64,000 nucleotides of DNA from assembly GCA_015501605.1 (NCBI GenBank), contig JADNRZ010000023.1, positions 1-64,000 on the forward strand, written 5' to 3'. Made by a program: the position numbers and the translations under genes. Below, one piece after another: positions 11,974 to 24,042 of the stretch. The notes beneath the pieces were generated by a model, which saw only the letters and a program-made list of their open reading frames with translations, made no database searches and was not told where the DNA came from. Numbering within the stretch: the stretch's first letter is position 1; each line of letters starts with the position of its first letter. The stretch is from Panaeolus papilionaceus. Its lineage: Eukaryota; Basidiomycota; Agaricomycetes; Agaricales.

Positions 11974-12405
11974 CTTTGCCGCAAGAAAATTACTCTAGAA
12001 AGGTTGATTGTCAATACATTTTTATATTGAGATATCAAATGGGATAGTATAAAGACACGGCAAACGGCAACGATGTTCTGCGTCGTTATTCCACGGCGGC
12101 AGTATCTCTCAGCAGAACATCGTTGTCATTTGTCGTGCTGTTGCTACTCTAATGAAAGGAGAACACAGGTTACTTACCATTGAGTATCAAATCTTGTACT
12201 GAGCTTGTCAAACTGGTTGTTGGTGGGTTGGTTAAAACGTGAGTCTGAACGCTTCCGATGCCATCATGATCAACAACCAGATTACTCATCACATGATGAC
12301 ATCTCACCGCGTGCCTGTGAAGCACTGATCCCGGCTTCACTGTCACCATTGACAACTTGCTGCACCCTATTTTTTGACTTCACATTATCTCTTCACGCTT
12401 GTAGC
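11974..12405. promoter_or_regulatory. Divergent region between TET and KDZ genes
   Basis: About 430 bp separating the oppositely transcribed TET and KDZ genes, so it should hold both promoters and the TET 5' exon or exons. An imperfect inverted repeat flanks 12071-12140 (ACGATGTTCTGC against GCAGAACATCGT). A possible TET leader exon on minus ends at a good donor (GTAAGT, about 12174). No TATA box stands out. Assignment rests on position. Confidence 0.5.
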
Positions 12406-14400
12406 CATGTCTCGAAGTCGGAAGGCTCAATCAGGCCCGCGAAGCGCAGAAGGGGGGCTTACTCAACGTTACTTCCATTTTCAGCAGATGCTAGCAATCG
12501 CTTTTGTGCCAGAGAGGAGGGTCTACTAGTACGACAATCTAGACGAGCCAAACCATCAGCTTTCAGCCAATTACAAGTTTCCGATAACACAAACCAGGAG
12601 TGGAAGCGTGCAACAGAATGGGAACCAGCCGATAGCACCAACTACGCGTTGGATCCAGATGGAGACTGGTACAATCTGGAGTGTGTGCGCAAGGTGACAA
12701 CAAAGGAGCCTCCGCCTCCAGAGCCTCTAAGCAAAAAAAAGAAAAGGAGCAAAGTATCAGTGTGTGTCTACAAATCTTCTTTACACGCACCTGGTAATAA
12801 TTTCTCTCTTTCACTAGCGTCGTCCTCATATCGTTTGGAAGGAGAACAATCGTTCGTCGTATCTTGACGAACTTTGTCGGCAAGCTGGTCGTGGCGAGTT
12901 CATGAAGGCATCCAACTGCCCTGATTGTGTGGCCTCGTGTGTCAAAGAGTCGCGTCCTGCTTTATACCGGTGCTGTTCAGAGTGTCTGATTCCAGACTTA
13001 ACTTGTTGTGAATGCTGTGTTAGGCGGCATAGAAAGCTACCCCTCCATCGCATTGAGGTAGGTCTCCAATTTACCACCAGCGGCGTCTGTTAACATCGTA
13101 TCCCTCTTCTCAAGATGTGGAATGGCGAATATTTCGCTGGTGTTTCCCTCAAATCCCTCGGCCTCACCATCCAATTGAACCACACAAGCATGCACTGCCC
13201 AGTTCCCATCAAATGCCACGAGAACATGGTTGTTCTGCATACAAACGGCCTTCACGAAGTCGCGTTTGAATATTGCGGTTGTGGAAGAGGGGAGCCCCAA
13301 CACGTTCAACTCCTTCGGCGACAGTTCTACCCCGCTAGTCAGCTCACAATCCAGACATGCGCAATGTTTGAATTACTGGATCTCTTGCACAAGCTTTCCC
13401 TGACAACGAAGGCGTCCATGTACGACTTCTATCGTGGCCTTGAAAAGCTCACCGACAACACAGGTCTTCAAGCTCGAAAACACCAGTACCGGGCTCTGTA
13501 TCGCATGGCTATTCAATGGCGGCATCTCAAAATGCTAAAGTGGGCAGGTCGAGCTCATGATCCTGGCGGGCCAGATGCAACAGAGGCTGGGGCGTTGGGT
13601 GTTGCGTGCCCGTCTTGTCCATACCCTGGCATCAATCTACCCGAAGGATGGGATAAAGCGCCTGAGAGCATGAGGTATGTTTGAATTTCTGGCCTTATTG
13701 CTCTTCATCCTCGCTCAAATATTATGTTAGATTCCTGTACATGGCGTTTCTATGCATGGACGCAAACTTTAGATTGAAGAACCAACTCATTTCTAATTGG
13801 AGCCAAGATCCCGGTTTGGGTGTTGGGCTGGCTTACATGTTACCCCGAACCGATTATGAGGCGTATGTCAGTAGTATGACAAGTGACAGCGACGTAAGCG
13901 TCCCTTCCTTTATTGCTAGTAAATGGACTCAATCTAAACACTAGGTCAGTAGCTGTGTTGGTTTTCAAGCAATCGTCCAAGCCAATACGCGATTCTCGCA
14001 GGGTCTTCGTTATACAGGGGTTGGGGCTGTGCTGTGTGGGAGGTCAGAGATGGTGTTGCCGCAGGGGGTAGGAAATTTACACAAGGGAGAAAGGTGCGCC
14101 TCTTTGTTAGAATATGCTTGGCCTCGCTGCTCACGTCTTCTTTCTGTTATGGCAGATATTCGAACATGGATTACATTTTCGCCTCAGCAGTCCAATCATT
14201 CCTTGCTTTGACCACCGTCCTCATCAGCTACAATATTGCGTGCCAATGGTTTGTTAATCTCTATGGCAGGATGGCGAAACACTGGCCCGCGAAGCTGCAG
14301 ATACCGCAAACCACGAAACTTATACCCGCAATCCCAAAACTTCATGAGCCTATGCATGAGGCGAAAAACCATCAAACCTTCTCCTTGAACTACGTCCCTC
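12406..14400 (+). pseudogene. KDZ transposase 1 with CxC2 cysteine cluster, 3' truncated
   Basis: DDE-type transposase of the Kyakuja-Dileera-Zisupton group. Exons: about 12406-12759, 12818-13057, 13115-13674, 13731-13893, 13945-14093 and 14156-14400, all with GT-AG introns of 51-62 bp in consistent phase. Order: basic N-terminus with YALDPDGDWYN; CxC2-like cysteine cluster (CPDCVASC to CCECCVRRHRKLP); then KDZ blocks SLGLTIQLNH, LTDNTG, WRHLKMLK, PSCPYPGINLPEGW, MDANFRLKNQ, TGVGAVLCGRSEMVLPQGVG, KGER-YSNMDY and SYNIACQW. The family usually has SYDIACQW, so the Asp is replaced by Asn here. Module B cuts the gene right after FSLNYVP, removing the following GVG..DGE..ER region and the rest of the C-terminus. 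The N-terminal frame is ambiguous: the likely ATG at 12406 is in another frame from the exon-1 body. It cannot be a working transposase as it stands. Confidence 0.9.
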
Positions 14401-17400
14401 ACTAGTAGCTTCCAAGATCTTAGGTTAAAATAGGCTACAGCCTGTAGCTGTACTTGCACCGTTTCTGGGCAAATATGCTAAGATTTCTACACTGCCTGGC
14501 TGCAATATCTTTGCGATATCTTAGAATATTATAGGCTACTGCCTGGAACTCTAGTAGCAATATCTTATAGTTTGTTAGGCACCTATCCAGGAGACAAGAT
14601 TTAATTATTATTTCACTACAGGCAACTCAACAAGATCTTGAACTTGATATCTTTGTACCTGTAGGCTACTATCTTGATATCTTAGTGTTACAATCTTTAA
14701 CCCCTGGGCCAGGTAGTAAATATCTTAGAGTTGTGATCTTTGGTTTCAAGGCATGTTGTCTAGAAATCTTAGTAGCAATATTAGCAAGAATTGGGCTTTC
14801 TTGCCTAGAAATCTTATTGTGATATTATATTATATTTATCTTGATTATATAATACTCTATTTTCAGATCAAATCTTCGGCCTAATCAGGAATATTCTCAA
14901 ATCTAATCACACCTATTAATCAATACCCATTTAGGATGATGACACATCACATCAATTAATAATATTTCTCCCCTTTTACTGCAGCATTTATTACACCGCT
15001 TTTCTGGCCACTTTATATGGACATATATATACCATTAGAAAGCTAAAATTGCCTGCTATTTGATTCTGAATTTTATTCAATTTAATTCCTGCAGGGGAGC
15101 AGCCCATTTAGCTGCGCTTTTTCCCATCAATTTAGCCCCTATTCATTTATGCCACCATTCCTGCTGCATTTGCACCGCTTTTTTTGCACTATTTCTGGTG
15201 CACATATATACCATTAGAAAGCCCTAATTGTCTAGTTTAAGAATATGCCCTCAGTTTTACAATAGCCCCACTAGGGGCTGCACTATTTAGCTGCGCTTTT
15301 TGGGTATTTAATTAGCCCCTATTTTTAATCAGCATTATTCCTGCTCCATTTTGCACCGCTTTGGTGCAATTATATATGGACATATATATATCACCAGAAA
15401 GCTACAAATGCCTAGATTAAGAATCTGAAATCAGAATACAAATGTTGTGTCTAGGGAGGGAGCAATTGCATTTCGCATTTGGGTATTGGAGCGTGGGAAC
15501 ACCCTTGATCACCTCTTCTCCCCCTCCCCCCACCGCTTTTCTGCCTCCATTTCTCCACAACCACTCACCCTCTCGGCTTATAATTTGGCATACATGTGTA
15601 AAATATGTATTATAAACGGTGTGCAAGACAGGAACCCAAGGGGACCGCTAGGAATGCAGCTATTCTGCATTTACCCTTTTTTTGTTTCTAATTCTGCCAA
15701 AAGAGGACCCAATAGTCCTCTATGACTCGCATTTGGAGTAGGATGAAGCCATTTTAATATGTGATAACATTAATACCGTTGTTCTGTACCATCCATCATG
15801 TGTTCACACTTGCAGATCATATAGAAACAGCCATCTGCTATCTCACAGGTTCCCCAAATACTATATTGGGTATATCTCTACCATTTCTGCCCGCTTTATA
15901 GTGATGCAAAATGTTCTAAAATCGCCTCAAGAATACCTACAAAACAAGGGTACTTGCAGCAAATTCTGAGCACTTCTCAAAAATGACTGTTTTTCAGCTG
16001 ATAAGCCATTTGTACAAGATCTGCATTGAAATAATTTAATCAGACCCCATAGAGGCGAAGGTTGACACTGTTATTGATGTTTACAAAAGGTTTGACAACA
16101 TTTGAGTGAGTGTGGAAGGCTGGAGACACAAATGGGTGCTGGAATGCAGGTTGATGTAGTGTCAATGCTCAATGAACTGACAATAACCAGGATTCTCCTT
16201 AACTGTTTCTCTCGGTCTATTGGCTACACTTGACCAATCTCTTTCAAACTTTTTTCAAATTGAAGATGTGTCAATTCTAAACACATTTCAGGTGTATATA
16301 TGCACACAGACAGTGGTACCACCATACTAGAGTCTCAAAACCTCCTCCTGACTATTTGTGGTTGATGCAGGATATTAGACATGCAATATCTTCATGAGGA
16401 GTGATCAGACTTCTATGATGAAGCACACATTTGAAAGGTGTTGACCACCGCGGTTTAAAAAACCTTTGAGCTCAAAGATTGGTTAAGAAATGCGAATGAT
16501 ATTGGTGTAGAAACAAAGGGCATAACGATATGATGATTTTAGCTGGTTTGCATGTGGTGGAGGGCTGAATATTGTGTTCTGATGTATGAAACATGTATAC
16601 ACACATCATCATTATTGCCTGATGCCTTGGTTAGCTGATAATGAGTCAAATACAATGCTTTGGGTCCGCTTTTGGAGAAATATGATCCATACAAGAAGTA
16701 TATAGCAGATTTATGCATATTTATGGATGGCAGTGTACTGTAAGTTTGCACCCACCATCCAATGATATATATAAACCTGCATGCCAAATTATAAGCCGAG
16801 AGGGTGAGTGGTTGTGGAGAAATGGAGGCAGAAAAGCGGTGGGGGGAGGGGGAGAAGAGGTGATCAAGGGTGTTCCCACGCTCCAATACCCAAATGCGAA
16901 ATGCAATTGCTCCCTCCCTAGACACAACATTTATATTCTGATTTCAGATTCTTAATCTAGGCATTTGTAGCTTTCTGGTGATATATATATGTCCATATAT
17001 AATTGCACCAAAGCGGTGCAAAATGGAGCAGGAATAATGCTGATTAAAAATAGGGGCTAATTAAATACCCAAAAAGCGCAGCTAAATAGTGCAGCCCCTA
17101 GTGGGGCTATTGTAAAACTGAGGGCATATTCTTAAACTAGACAATTAGGGCTTTCTAATGGTATATATGTGCACCAGAAATAGTGCAAAAAAAGCGGTGC
17201 AAATGCAGCAGGAATGGTGGCATAAATGAATAGGGGCTAAATTGATGGGAAAAAGCGCAGCTAAATGGGCTGCTCCCCTGCAGGAATTAAATTGAATAAA
17301 ATTCAGAATCAAATAGCAGGCAATTTTAGCTTTCTAATGGTATATATATGTCCATATAAAGTGGCCAGAAAAGCGGTGTAATAAATGCTGCAGTAAAAGG

Positions 17401-17971
17401 GGAGAAATATTATTAATTGATGTGATGTGTCATCATCCTAAATGGGTATTGATTAATAGGTGTGATTAGATTTGAGAATATTCCTGATTAGGCCGAAGAT
17501 TTGATCTGAAAATAGAGTATTATATAATCAAGATAAATATAATATAATATCACAATAAGATTTCTAGGCAAGAAAGCCCAATTCTTGCTAATATTGCTAC
17601 TAAGATTTCTAGACAACATGCCTTGAAACCAAAGATCACAACTCTAAGATATTTACTACCTGGCCCAGGGGTTAAAGATTGTAACACTAAGATATCAAGA
17701 TAGTAGCCTACAGGTACAAAGATATCAAGTTCAAGATCTTGTTGAGTTGCCTGTAGTGAAATAATAATTAAATCTTGTCTCCTGGATAGGTGCCTAACAA
17801 ACTATAAGATATTGCTACTAGAGTTCCAGGCAGTAGCCTATAATATTCTAAGATATCGCAAAGATATTGCAGCCAGGCAGTGTAGAAATCTTAGCATATT
17901 TGCCCAGAAACGGTGCAAGTACAGCTACAGGCTGTAGCCTATTTTAACCTAAGATCTTGGAAGCTACTAGT
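14401..17971 (+). repeat. Palindromic module P1, copy B
   Basis: A 3.57-kb module, near-identical to the reverse complement of copy A and collinear with copy C. Arms about 14431-15592 and 16783-17943, spacer between. Both tips are the ACTAGTAGCTTCC type. The inner tip joins KDZ coding sequence at 14400; the outer tip joins GGAACGAG and the LINE at 17972. Contains the same ~180-bp subunits. Confidence 0.93.
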
Positions 17972-17979
17972 GGAACGAG
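17972..17979. repeat. Target-site duplication, right copy (GGAACGAG)
   Basis: Partner of 5829-5836. Immediately followed by CATGCAGCAGAGCTGCATG, a short palindrome that other family-1 LINE copies also have in part (23615, 27006). Confidence 0.93.
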
Positions 17980-18812
17980 CATGCAGCAGAGCTGCATGCA
18001 AGTTTCGTTCGTCCAGGACCCCCCGAAGGGGGTGGCTGGGCGCGAGCGTCCCGACGTGCCAGGTGGAGTGGTCGGTCAGACAACGGAGGAGTAGAGGGAT
18101 TGGAAGGAGGCCCGCAAGGGCCTCCGTTCCACCTACGGGAGTGGTCCTAAACGCACCTGTGATCCATAGGGCAGCCTTACGCTGCATCCCGTTAAACATT
18201 TTCAGGAGCTCCTTGTTACGGGAGCCTCTGAAGAACCAGACTCTATGTCCGTACGTGGCGATCAGAAGAACGCACGTGCGGTACAACAGCCGACGTTGCA
18301 CAGGGGACAGTCCCCTGAGTGAGTTGCCAAGCATCCCCATGGCCTTGACCGTGGTGAGTGCTTTTGTGGTGTAATAACATACGTGCTCCCTAAAGGTGAG
18401 CCTGCAATCAAAGTAGAAACCCAGGTACCTCCAGATGGGCTTGGGTTTCAACAGCGTACCCCAAATCGATGGGGGGGTTGGCACCATCCCGCCTACGCGA
18501 GAAGTGGAATAACTCAGACTTGTCATGCTCCAGCACTAACGCCAGAGCAGTAAACAATGTGAAGATAATAGAGTACGCCGCCCTTCAGGAGGCGATATTG
18601 TCAGTCAATTTCTTGGCCTGGCAAATGAGAGTGCCATCATCAACAAATGACAGCAAGTAGCAAGACAGCGCGCCCACTAGGGCGCGCACCTCGAAGATCT
18701 TCATGATCGGAGCAATGTAAAGAGCAGATAAAACTGGGGACAGGGCAGAGCCCTGTCCCACACCCACATCAGCGGGCATTGGTTCCGAGGTGAAGGTGTT
18801 CCAACTGTATCG
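17980..18812 (-). pseudogene. LINE family 1 RT, middle part
   Basis: Minus-strand continuation of the LINE at 4506-5836 before interruption. Carries FTSEPMPADVGVGQGSALSP, the FVDDGTLICQAKK catalytic block and IWRYLGFYFD through to the inter-domain linker. An internal indel near 18585 shifts the frame between LTDNIAS and the palm/thumb. Its upstream end at about 18812 is fused directly to ORF1 codons, so the endonuclease and the first RT blocks are deleted. Confidence 0.88.
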
Positions 18813-19392
18813 TGTACGACAACTTTTGGGTGGAGGAGGCCAGGTCTCCCACGGGTGGTCCGTGCGCAGAGCCCTGGACCTGTGGGGTTGTGTCGAGGTC
18901 AGCAGCGATGGCCTGCTGTACCTCAGCATCGTACTCCTCGTCCATCTCCATTGGGGGAGGTGGGCTGGAGGGCGGCAGCGAGCCCTCAATGAGGGGCTGC
19001 CTGATCGTAACGTCCCCCTCAACAACATCGTACAAGTTGTTAAGGACGGAGTAGAGGCCATCCACCAGCACGTTGTTGTAGCCGGTGGGTTCAACTGCTG
19101 CCCAGGTGGACCTGGACACACACTCGACGAGCTCAAGGATCTTGTGGGTGAGGATGCTGGTATCTGCTTGGTTAGCGAATACAGACAGGTTGGCACCGTT
19201 CTCCATCCAGTGCCGCAACTCCCTCACACTGCGAATAGCAGCCTTCAGATCCCCACTGGCCTCCTCCTTCGTACCAGCCGCTTCAAAGGGAACCGATGAA
19301 TGCCTCGAGTAAGATTGTTGGGAAGCAGCAGATCTCCTGCTCTTCCTGGCGACGGTTGTCCAGCTCCCTCCTCCTTCGCTGCGACGATCCAA
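18813..19392 (-). pseudogene. LINE family 1 ORF1 (gag-like), fused to RT remnant
   Basis: About 190 codons starting MDRRSEGGGSWTTVARKSRR, with a charged N-terminus, a helical middle (RSVRELRHWMENGANLSVFA), an acidic Pro-rich region (PPPPMEMDEEYDAEVQQAI) and then an abrupt jump into RT coding DNA near 18812. LINE ORF1 proteins bind the element's RNA. The assignment rests on its place 5' of the RT on the same strand, so it is moderately sure. Sequence 19393-19620 upstream may be the 5' leader or a junction; no other gene is seen there. Confidence 0.6.
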
Positions 19393-19639
19393 TTGATTTC
19401 CCCCGGGGATGGGGGTGGTGTAACGTTGCTTCGCTGCACCCCTAGGAGGAGCAGAGCGAGCTGTTGGTGTAGGGGACGATGAACGAGCCCCGGGGGCAGA
19501 ATACCCCCCAAGATCTGAAGAGGGTGCGGTGCCCCCCCTGCTGTTGGCTGCAATAGTGCCAATGAAGTAATTTGTGGGCAGAAGACAGGGCTTGTAGGCC
19601 GTTGCCCTCCTAACGAACTGGATGCACGAGGCGTCCCCT

Positions 19640-20340
19640 CCTTTGACATTGAGCTCGATGTTTGGCAGTTGTAGATTTGAGTTGTTGAGTGTGAGCCCAA
19701 ATAGGAAGGTGGTGGTTCAGGGTCAAGAAGCGTTAGGAAAAGCACCGATCAATTCTGGCCGCCCCTGGGCCGAAATGATTTGTCGTCCCGTTCCACCGCC
19801 CCCTGTGCGCAGTGGGCGCGCAGGACCGACTCCCCCCGCTGCGGCGAAACGAGGCAACACATATGCCAACGTTGTGAAGGCAGCAGCTGCCCCTGCGAAG
19901 GGTGGCAACAATAATCAAGGTGGCACTGTCATTGCACTTGCAAGGGCGCTGCCAGCATTGAATCCTCAACGAGTAGCTCAGGTTGCTGCTCAGGTCGATG
20001 GGAGGCGCAAGCAGCAACGCAAAGCGCCAGAGTTCACCACAGCAGGCAAGTCGAGACGTCAGATCATCGCTACTTGGCCTGCAGGCGTTACAGTGCCAGC
20101 GCTGGACATGCAAGAGATGTACAGGCTGAGCAACCAGCACCTGCACGAAAATTGCTTTGCAGCAACATCAATCCTTTCAGTGGAACAAGTCACTTCTGGA
20201 TACACACTTCACACAGCTGGCGTTCCATGTGATAACAAGCTGTCCAGCGTCGCAATAACGTTCAGAGACCTCCTCCATGGCACTGCCCACCCCAGACCGG
20301 AGATTGGGCTCCCTACCTCGACATCGTATCTCAGGAGACT
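19640..20340 (+). pseudogene. LINE ORF1 (gag-like), interrupted at its 3' side
   Basis: Open frame on + with Pro/Ala-rich start (GPTPPAAAKRGNTYANVVKA), basic centre (QVDGRRKQQRKAPEFTTAGK), then SRRQIIATWPAGVTVPAL and VTSGYTLHTAGVPCDNKLSS, the pattern of fungal LINE ORF1 proteins. The frame runs off at 20340, where the T-run of a minus-strand LINE begins, so the ORF was hit by that insertion. No matching downstream half was found in the window. The 5' end near 19640 is uncertain. Confidence 0.6.
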
Positions 20341-21873
20341 CTTTTTTTATTTTTATTTTTTAAATCAACAATTTATATACTGGGGCTCGTTAGCAGTCCG
20401 GTCGTGATCATCACTAATATACATGTGATAAACTACATGTACACCAACTCCTACTAAATACTCCAATCGTTTCAAGAAATGAAGGGGGCTTAAGAGCTGC
20501 CCCAAGCTCAGAAGGGGACCTAAGGGCGATGGTTATGAAGCATAGCTTGCCTAAATCCAGGACAGGGGCAGTGCTGCGAAGTGGCAGTGCAGAGGAGTGG
20601 TGGAAGAAAAAACTGAAGAGAGAAGGGTGCCCACCAAAGACGTATGTGTTGAATCACAGTAAACATCTACATCCAGAACAACTTACTAGCGCACATGCCG
20701 AAGCACGGTGTTGGGAAGCGCTGAAGGATGATAACCCAACCCCCTCCATCCACTCAGCCATACCCAGCGCGATTGCGAGGCCTGGTGAAGGAGAACGCGG
20801 CAGGGTTATCCTTGAGGAAGCGCACCAACCCAACAAGAGTTGATGGAACAGATTTGCCTTTGAACAAGCAACAACGGGCAAGAATGTGGAGTCGGTCCAT
20901 GCGTGGTGAGCCGCAGGGGCAGGCTGTGGGTTCCAGAGGTTTGAAGCATGCATAATATGAGCCCATCGGAGCGTGGTTGGTGATGCAACGCACAGCGCGA
21001 GCTGTTAATGTAGGGGACTCGTCGATTTGGGGGATCCATTGGCTGGACTTTGCAGCGGTTGGAGTGATTTCGATGTCCTTGAGGGACTTGAGCACCAAGA
21101 CGTGATGCCCTTGCACTTGTGGAGCCATGAACTGGTGAGTCCATGCCCCTTCGCACCTAGCATCTGCCTCACAACAAAGCCAGGAGAGGGTAGTGTTGAC
21201 TTTGCGACCAACAGAGACGGTGAGCTGACGTGCCATGCAGTGAGCTTTGTAGTGGGGTGCCCAACGAATCGTCGATGGCACATGGACAAAGGTGAGCAAG
21301 TGATCTTCGCTTCTGGAGAACCACTCAGCTAGCAGATGACAGTTGGCCAGGGCATGCACCTGACCAGGACCAACAGATGGATCCACAGACCGCATGGCCA
21401 TGCCCAAGCTATCAGTGAATACTGCAATGTGTGTGCACCCCTCCTGGCGCGAGGCGAAGGAAATAGCGCACCGAATGGCAAAGAGCTCCGCATCCTGGGC
21501 CAGAGACTTGCCTGCAACGTTCTTGGAGCTGTGGAACTCCCGCCCATTGTGATAATACACCGCTGAAACAGTGGCCTGATGACGCCATGATGGAGGCACA
21601 GAGGCATCCACAATGGCTGACACAGCGTGGGGGCTGGTATCTCCCCAGCCAAGGATGGTGTCCAACTCGTCGCAGCGCGTTTCGGTGCTCGTGCCTGGTA
21701 TGGTGCTCCTGGTGATGATGCGATCATGAAAACAATCAAGCAAGCGGTGGCCTGGACAAGCCTCTGGAGGGAATCCCTGCATTGGTTCATCAAGCTGAAG
21801 GAGGTTGGTGTGGATCTCCATGACTGCACTGCGGACTTTGGCCTTCTGGGCACCAGTCATCTTCGAGATGGCT
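20341..21873 (-). mobile_element. LINE family 2, 5'-truncated, RNase H end
   Basis: The T-rich start (20341-20360) is the poly-A end of a minus-strand LINE with the tip TCAACAATTTATATA, related to family 1 but clearly diverged. Coding frame 21860-20754 (about 368 codons) includes a complete RNase H domain: IVDASVPPSWRHQA (Asp), DAELFAIRCAIS (Glu), VFTDSLGMAMRSVD (Asp) and FVHVPSTIRWAPH, then the Cys/His C-terminus (CPCGSPRMDRLHILARC). This frame is open throughout. It is truncated or interrupted at 21873 by the T-run of the next LINE. Confidence 0.88.
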
Positions 21874-24042
21874 TTTTTTTTTTTTTTTTTGGTTCAACAA
21901 TTTATATACCGGTGCGCGGCTGGCAGTCCGGTCGGTTCGTTGTAAGTACAAATGTAGTAAAACTAGGAATGACCACTCCCCAATTAAGTTGGGTATATAC
22001 CACAGCAGACTAATCTAAGACAAGCACGAAGCGTGAGCAAAGAACGTGGGGCAAGTTATCAAAGCTGATTGCACAGCAAATAAGCCACTCCCTCCGAAGA
22101 AGGCGGCAGTACAGGGTGATCAACCGAGCGTTGTCAGGTTAACGCCCTCAACCCGGTTGTCGAACAGAAGTGGTGGTGCCCCGAAGGGGCGCCTACTACG
22201 CGAAGCCCTTGGTTACCTGTGGACGGGCACCAGGCGGCTAAACTCTATCCCGCATACACACCGAAGTGTGCTCCCCGACCACTGGTTGTAACGCCAAAGC
22301 TTCCAGCACGCAAGGGCCCTGTTGCTGGCATCCAATTAAGGACCGCTCGGGGGATGGGCCATCGTCTCGGCCTCCTGAATGTTCGGGACCCCAACAACCA
22401 CCCCACTTCAGAACTTTATCCGACGCCCTCCTCCTCCCGAGGGCGGGAAGGGCGTATAGCAGCAAAGGAGAACGTGAGCGGGTTCGCGTTCAAGTATTTA
22501 TAGAGTTCCCATGTATCCCATGGGTGCCCGCGATAGTGCTTGTACTTCTGACAAGAGCACAAGATGTGAGAGCGTGTCCCAAAGCGCCCGCAGGTGCACC
22601 GAGGCGCAGGAAGATTGAATTGCATACAGTGATAATATTCACCGATGGGAGCGTGGCCCGTAATACAACGAACAGCGCGTGCGGTCAAGGACGGTGGTCC
22701 AGCCTCGAACGCAGATAACCAAGACCTGCCCTTCTTCGTGGTGGGCTTGAGAAGATGGTCATGCTTGTCATGGAGGGCCATGAAATGCCTGCCTCTGTAG
22801 GATTGATCCGAGAACTTCGCTTCCCATAGTTGAAGTGCCTCGCGATCTGCGAAATTGCGGAGCCAGTCTAGCATCGTGAGGGGGCATGCCCCCACACGAA
22901 CGCCGGGAAGAGATGTGACCATCTTGTGAGCGGTCCCCTGTGGACCCCAGCGAAGCTGGGAGGGGACGTGTACAAAGAGTATGTGCCGATTGGCTGCCTG
23001 CAGCAGCCAAGCAGCAAGAGCGCGCACGATGGCCAGGCTGTGTTCCTGGCCACCATGCTCCGTACAGTCGGTTGCTAACCTGATAGCAGGCATGCAATCC
23101 GAGAATACATACACGCGCTCGCATCTTGGGAAGGTAATGGCCTTACACAAGGTGAGCTGTATAGCAGCAAGTTCCGCTGCAACGGAGGTCGAGCATCCCG
23201 CCAGGCGGTGGGTGCGCCATGGGTCATTGACCAATGGCTTGAGTCCTTCCACTGGGTCTACAGCATACACAAGTGCACTCACTGCAGCCTGGAAGTGGTC
23301 ATATCGTGGCACCGACACATCGCCAGCTGCCACGAACGAACCGGGTGTATCTGCGGCCTCAGCCATAAGCTGGACCAGCTGATCTGCCCTTGACGGCCAC
23401 TCCCCTCCGTCAGGCAGGGGAGTGGGTGGAGGCGGGAGAGTCTCATTGACGTCAACCTGGTGTGGGAAGCATTCAGTGAGTCGATTGCCAGGCCTGGACT
23501 CATCGGGCAAAAGCTCGATGGGCTCGGTCAGTTGGGGGAGATGTAAGATGATCTCCATAATGGCCCCAGAGGTCTTCGCCCTTTCGGACTTGGACATATG
23601 GGCAAAGGAACAAGCATGCAGTGGAGCTGCATGCGAGTTCCGCTCGTCCACGAACCTCCGAAGGGGGTGACTGGACGCAAGCGTCCCGACGCGCCATGTG
23701 GAGCAGTCAGTCAGACGATGAAGGAGCAGGGGGATTGGAAGGAGGCCTGCCAGGGCCTCTGCTCCACCTACGGGAGTGGTCTTAAACGCACCTGTGATCC
23801 ATAGGGCAGCCTTACGCTGCATCCCGTTAAACATTTTCAGGAGCTCCTTGTTGCGGGAGCCTCTGAAGAACCAGAGCCTATGTCCGTACGTGGCAATCGG
23901 AAGGACGCACGTGCGGTACAGAAGCTGACGCTGAACCGGGGAGAGCCCCCGGAGTGAATTACCAAGCATCCCCATGGCTTTGACCGTGGTGAGTGCTTTT
24001 GTGGTGTAGTAACGTACGTGCTCCCTAAAGGTGAGCCTGCAG
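21874..24042 (-). mobile_element. LINE family 1, 5'-truncated copy with open C-terminal frame
   Basis: T-run 21874-21891, then about 540 bp of 3' UTR, then an open frame from 23975 to 22416 (about 519 codons). It covers the RT thumb (GMLGNSLRGLSPVQ), linker, RNase H (AAGDVSVPRYD, VAAELAAIQ, VFSDCMPAIRL, HVPSQLRWG) and the CTCGRFGTRSHILCSC motif. It is the best preserved RNase H end in the window and a good reference for the others. The 5' end stops at GCCTGCAG (24042) where an E3 element begins, so RT palm, endonuclease and ORF1 are missing. Confidence 0.9.

Larger units (their letters stand above)
5837..17971. mobile_element. 12.1-kb KDZ/TET mobile unit with nested palindromic ends
   Basis: One insertion of 12,135 bp within a minus-strand LINE. 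Outer tips are GACCCGTGGCTTCC (left) and, read inward from the right, ACTAGTAGCTTCC. Both are followed by about 25 bp of weaker similarity and then a near-identical inverted repeat beginning AGGCTACAGCCTGTAGC. Modules A (5837-9400) and B (14401-17971) are inverted relative to each other and enclose exactly 5.0 kb carrying a small basic gene, a TET/JBP gene and a KDZ transposase. The 8-bp duplication GGAACGAG marks both edges. As I recall, 8-bp duplications fit the Zisupton/KDZ group. That the whole unit jumped together is inference; homologous recombination into a resident module is the alternative. Confidence 0.85.

Noticed and set aside
12170..12355. 61-codon minus-strand frame as first TET exon
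   Set aside because: It ends at a good GTAAGT donor, but its other end lies close to the KDZ start and no homology supports it. Kept only as a possibility in the divergent-region entry.
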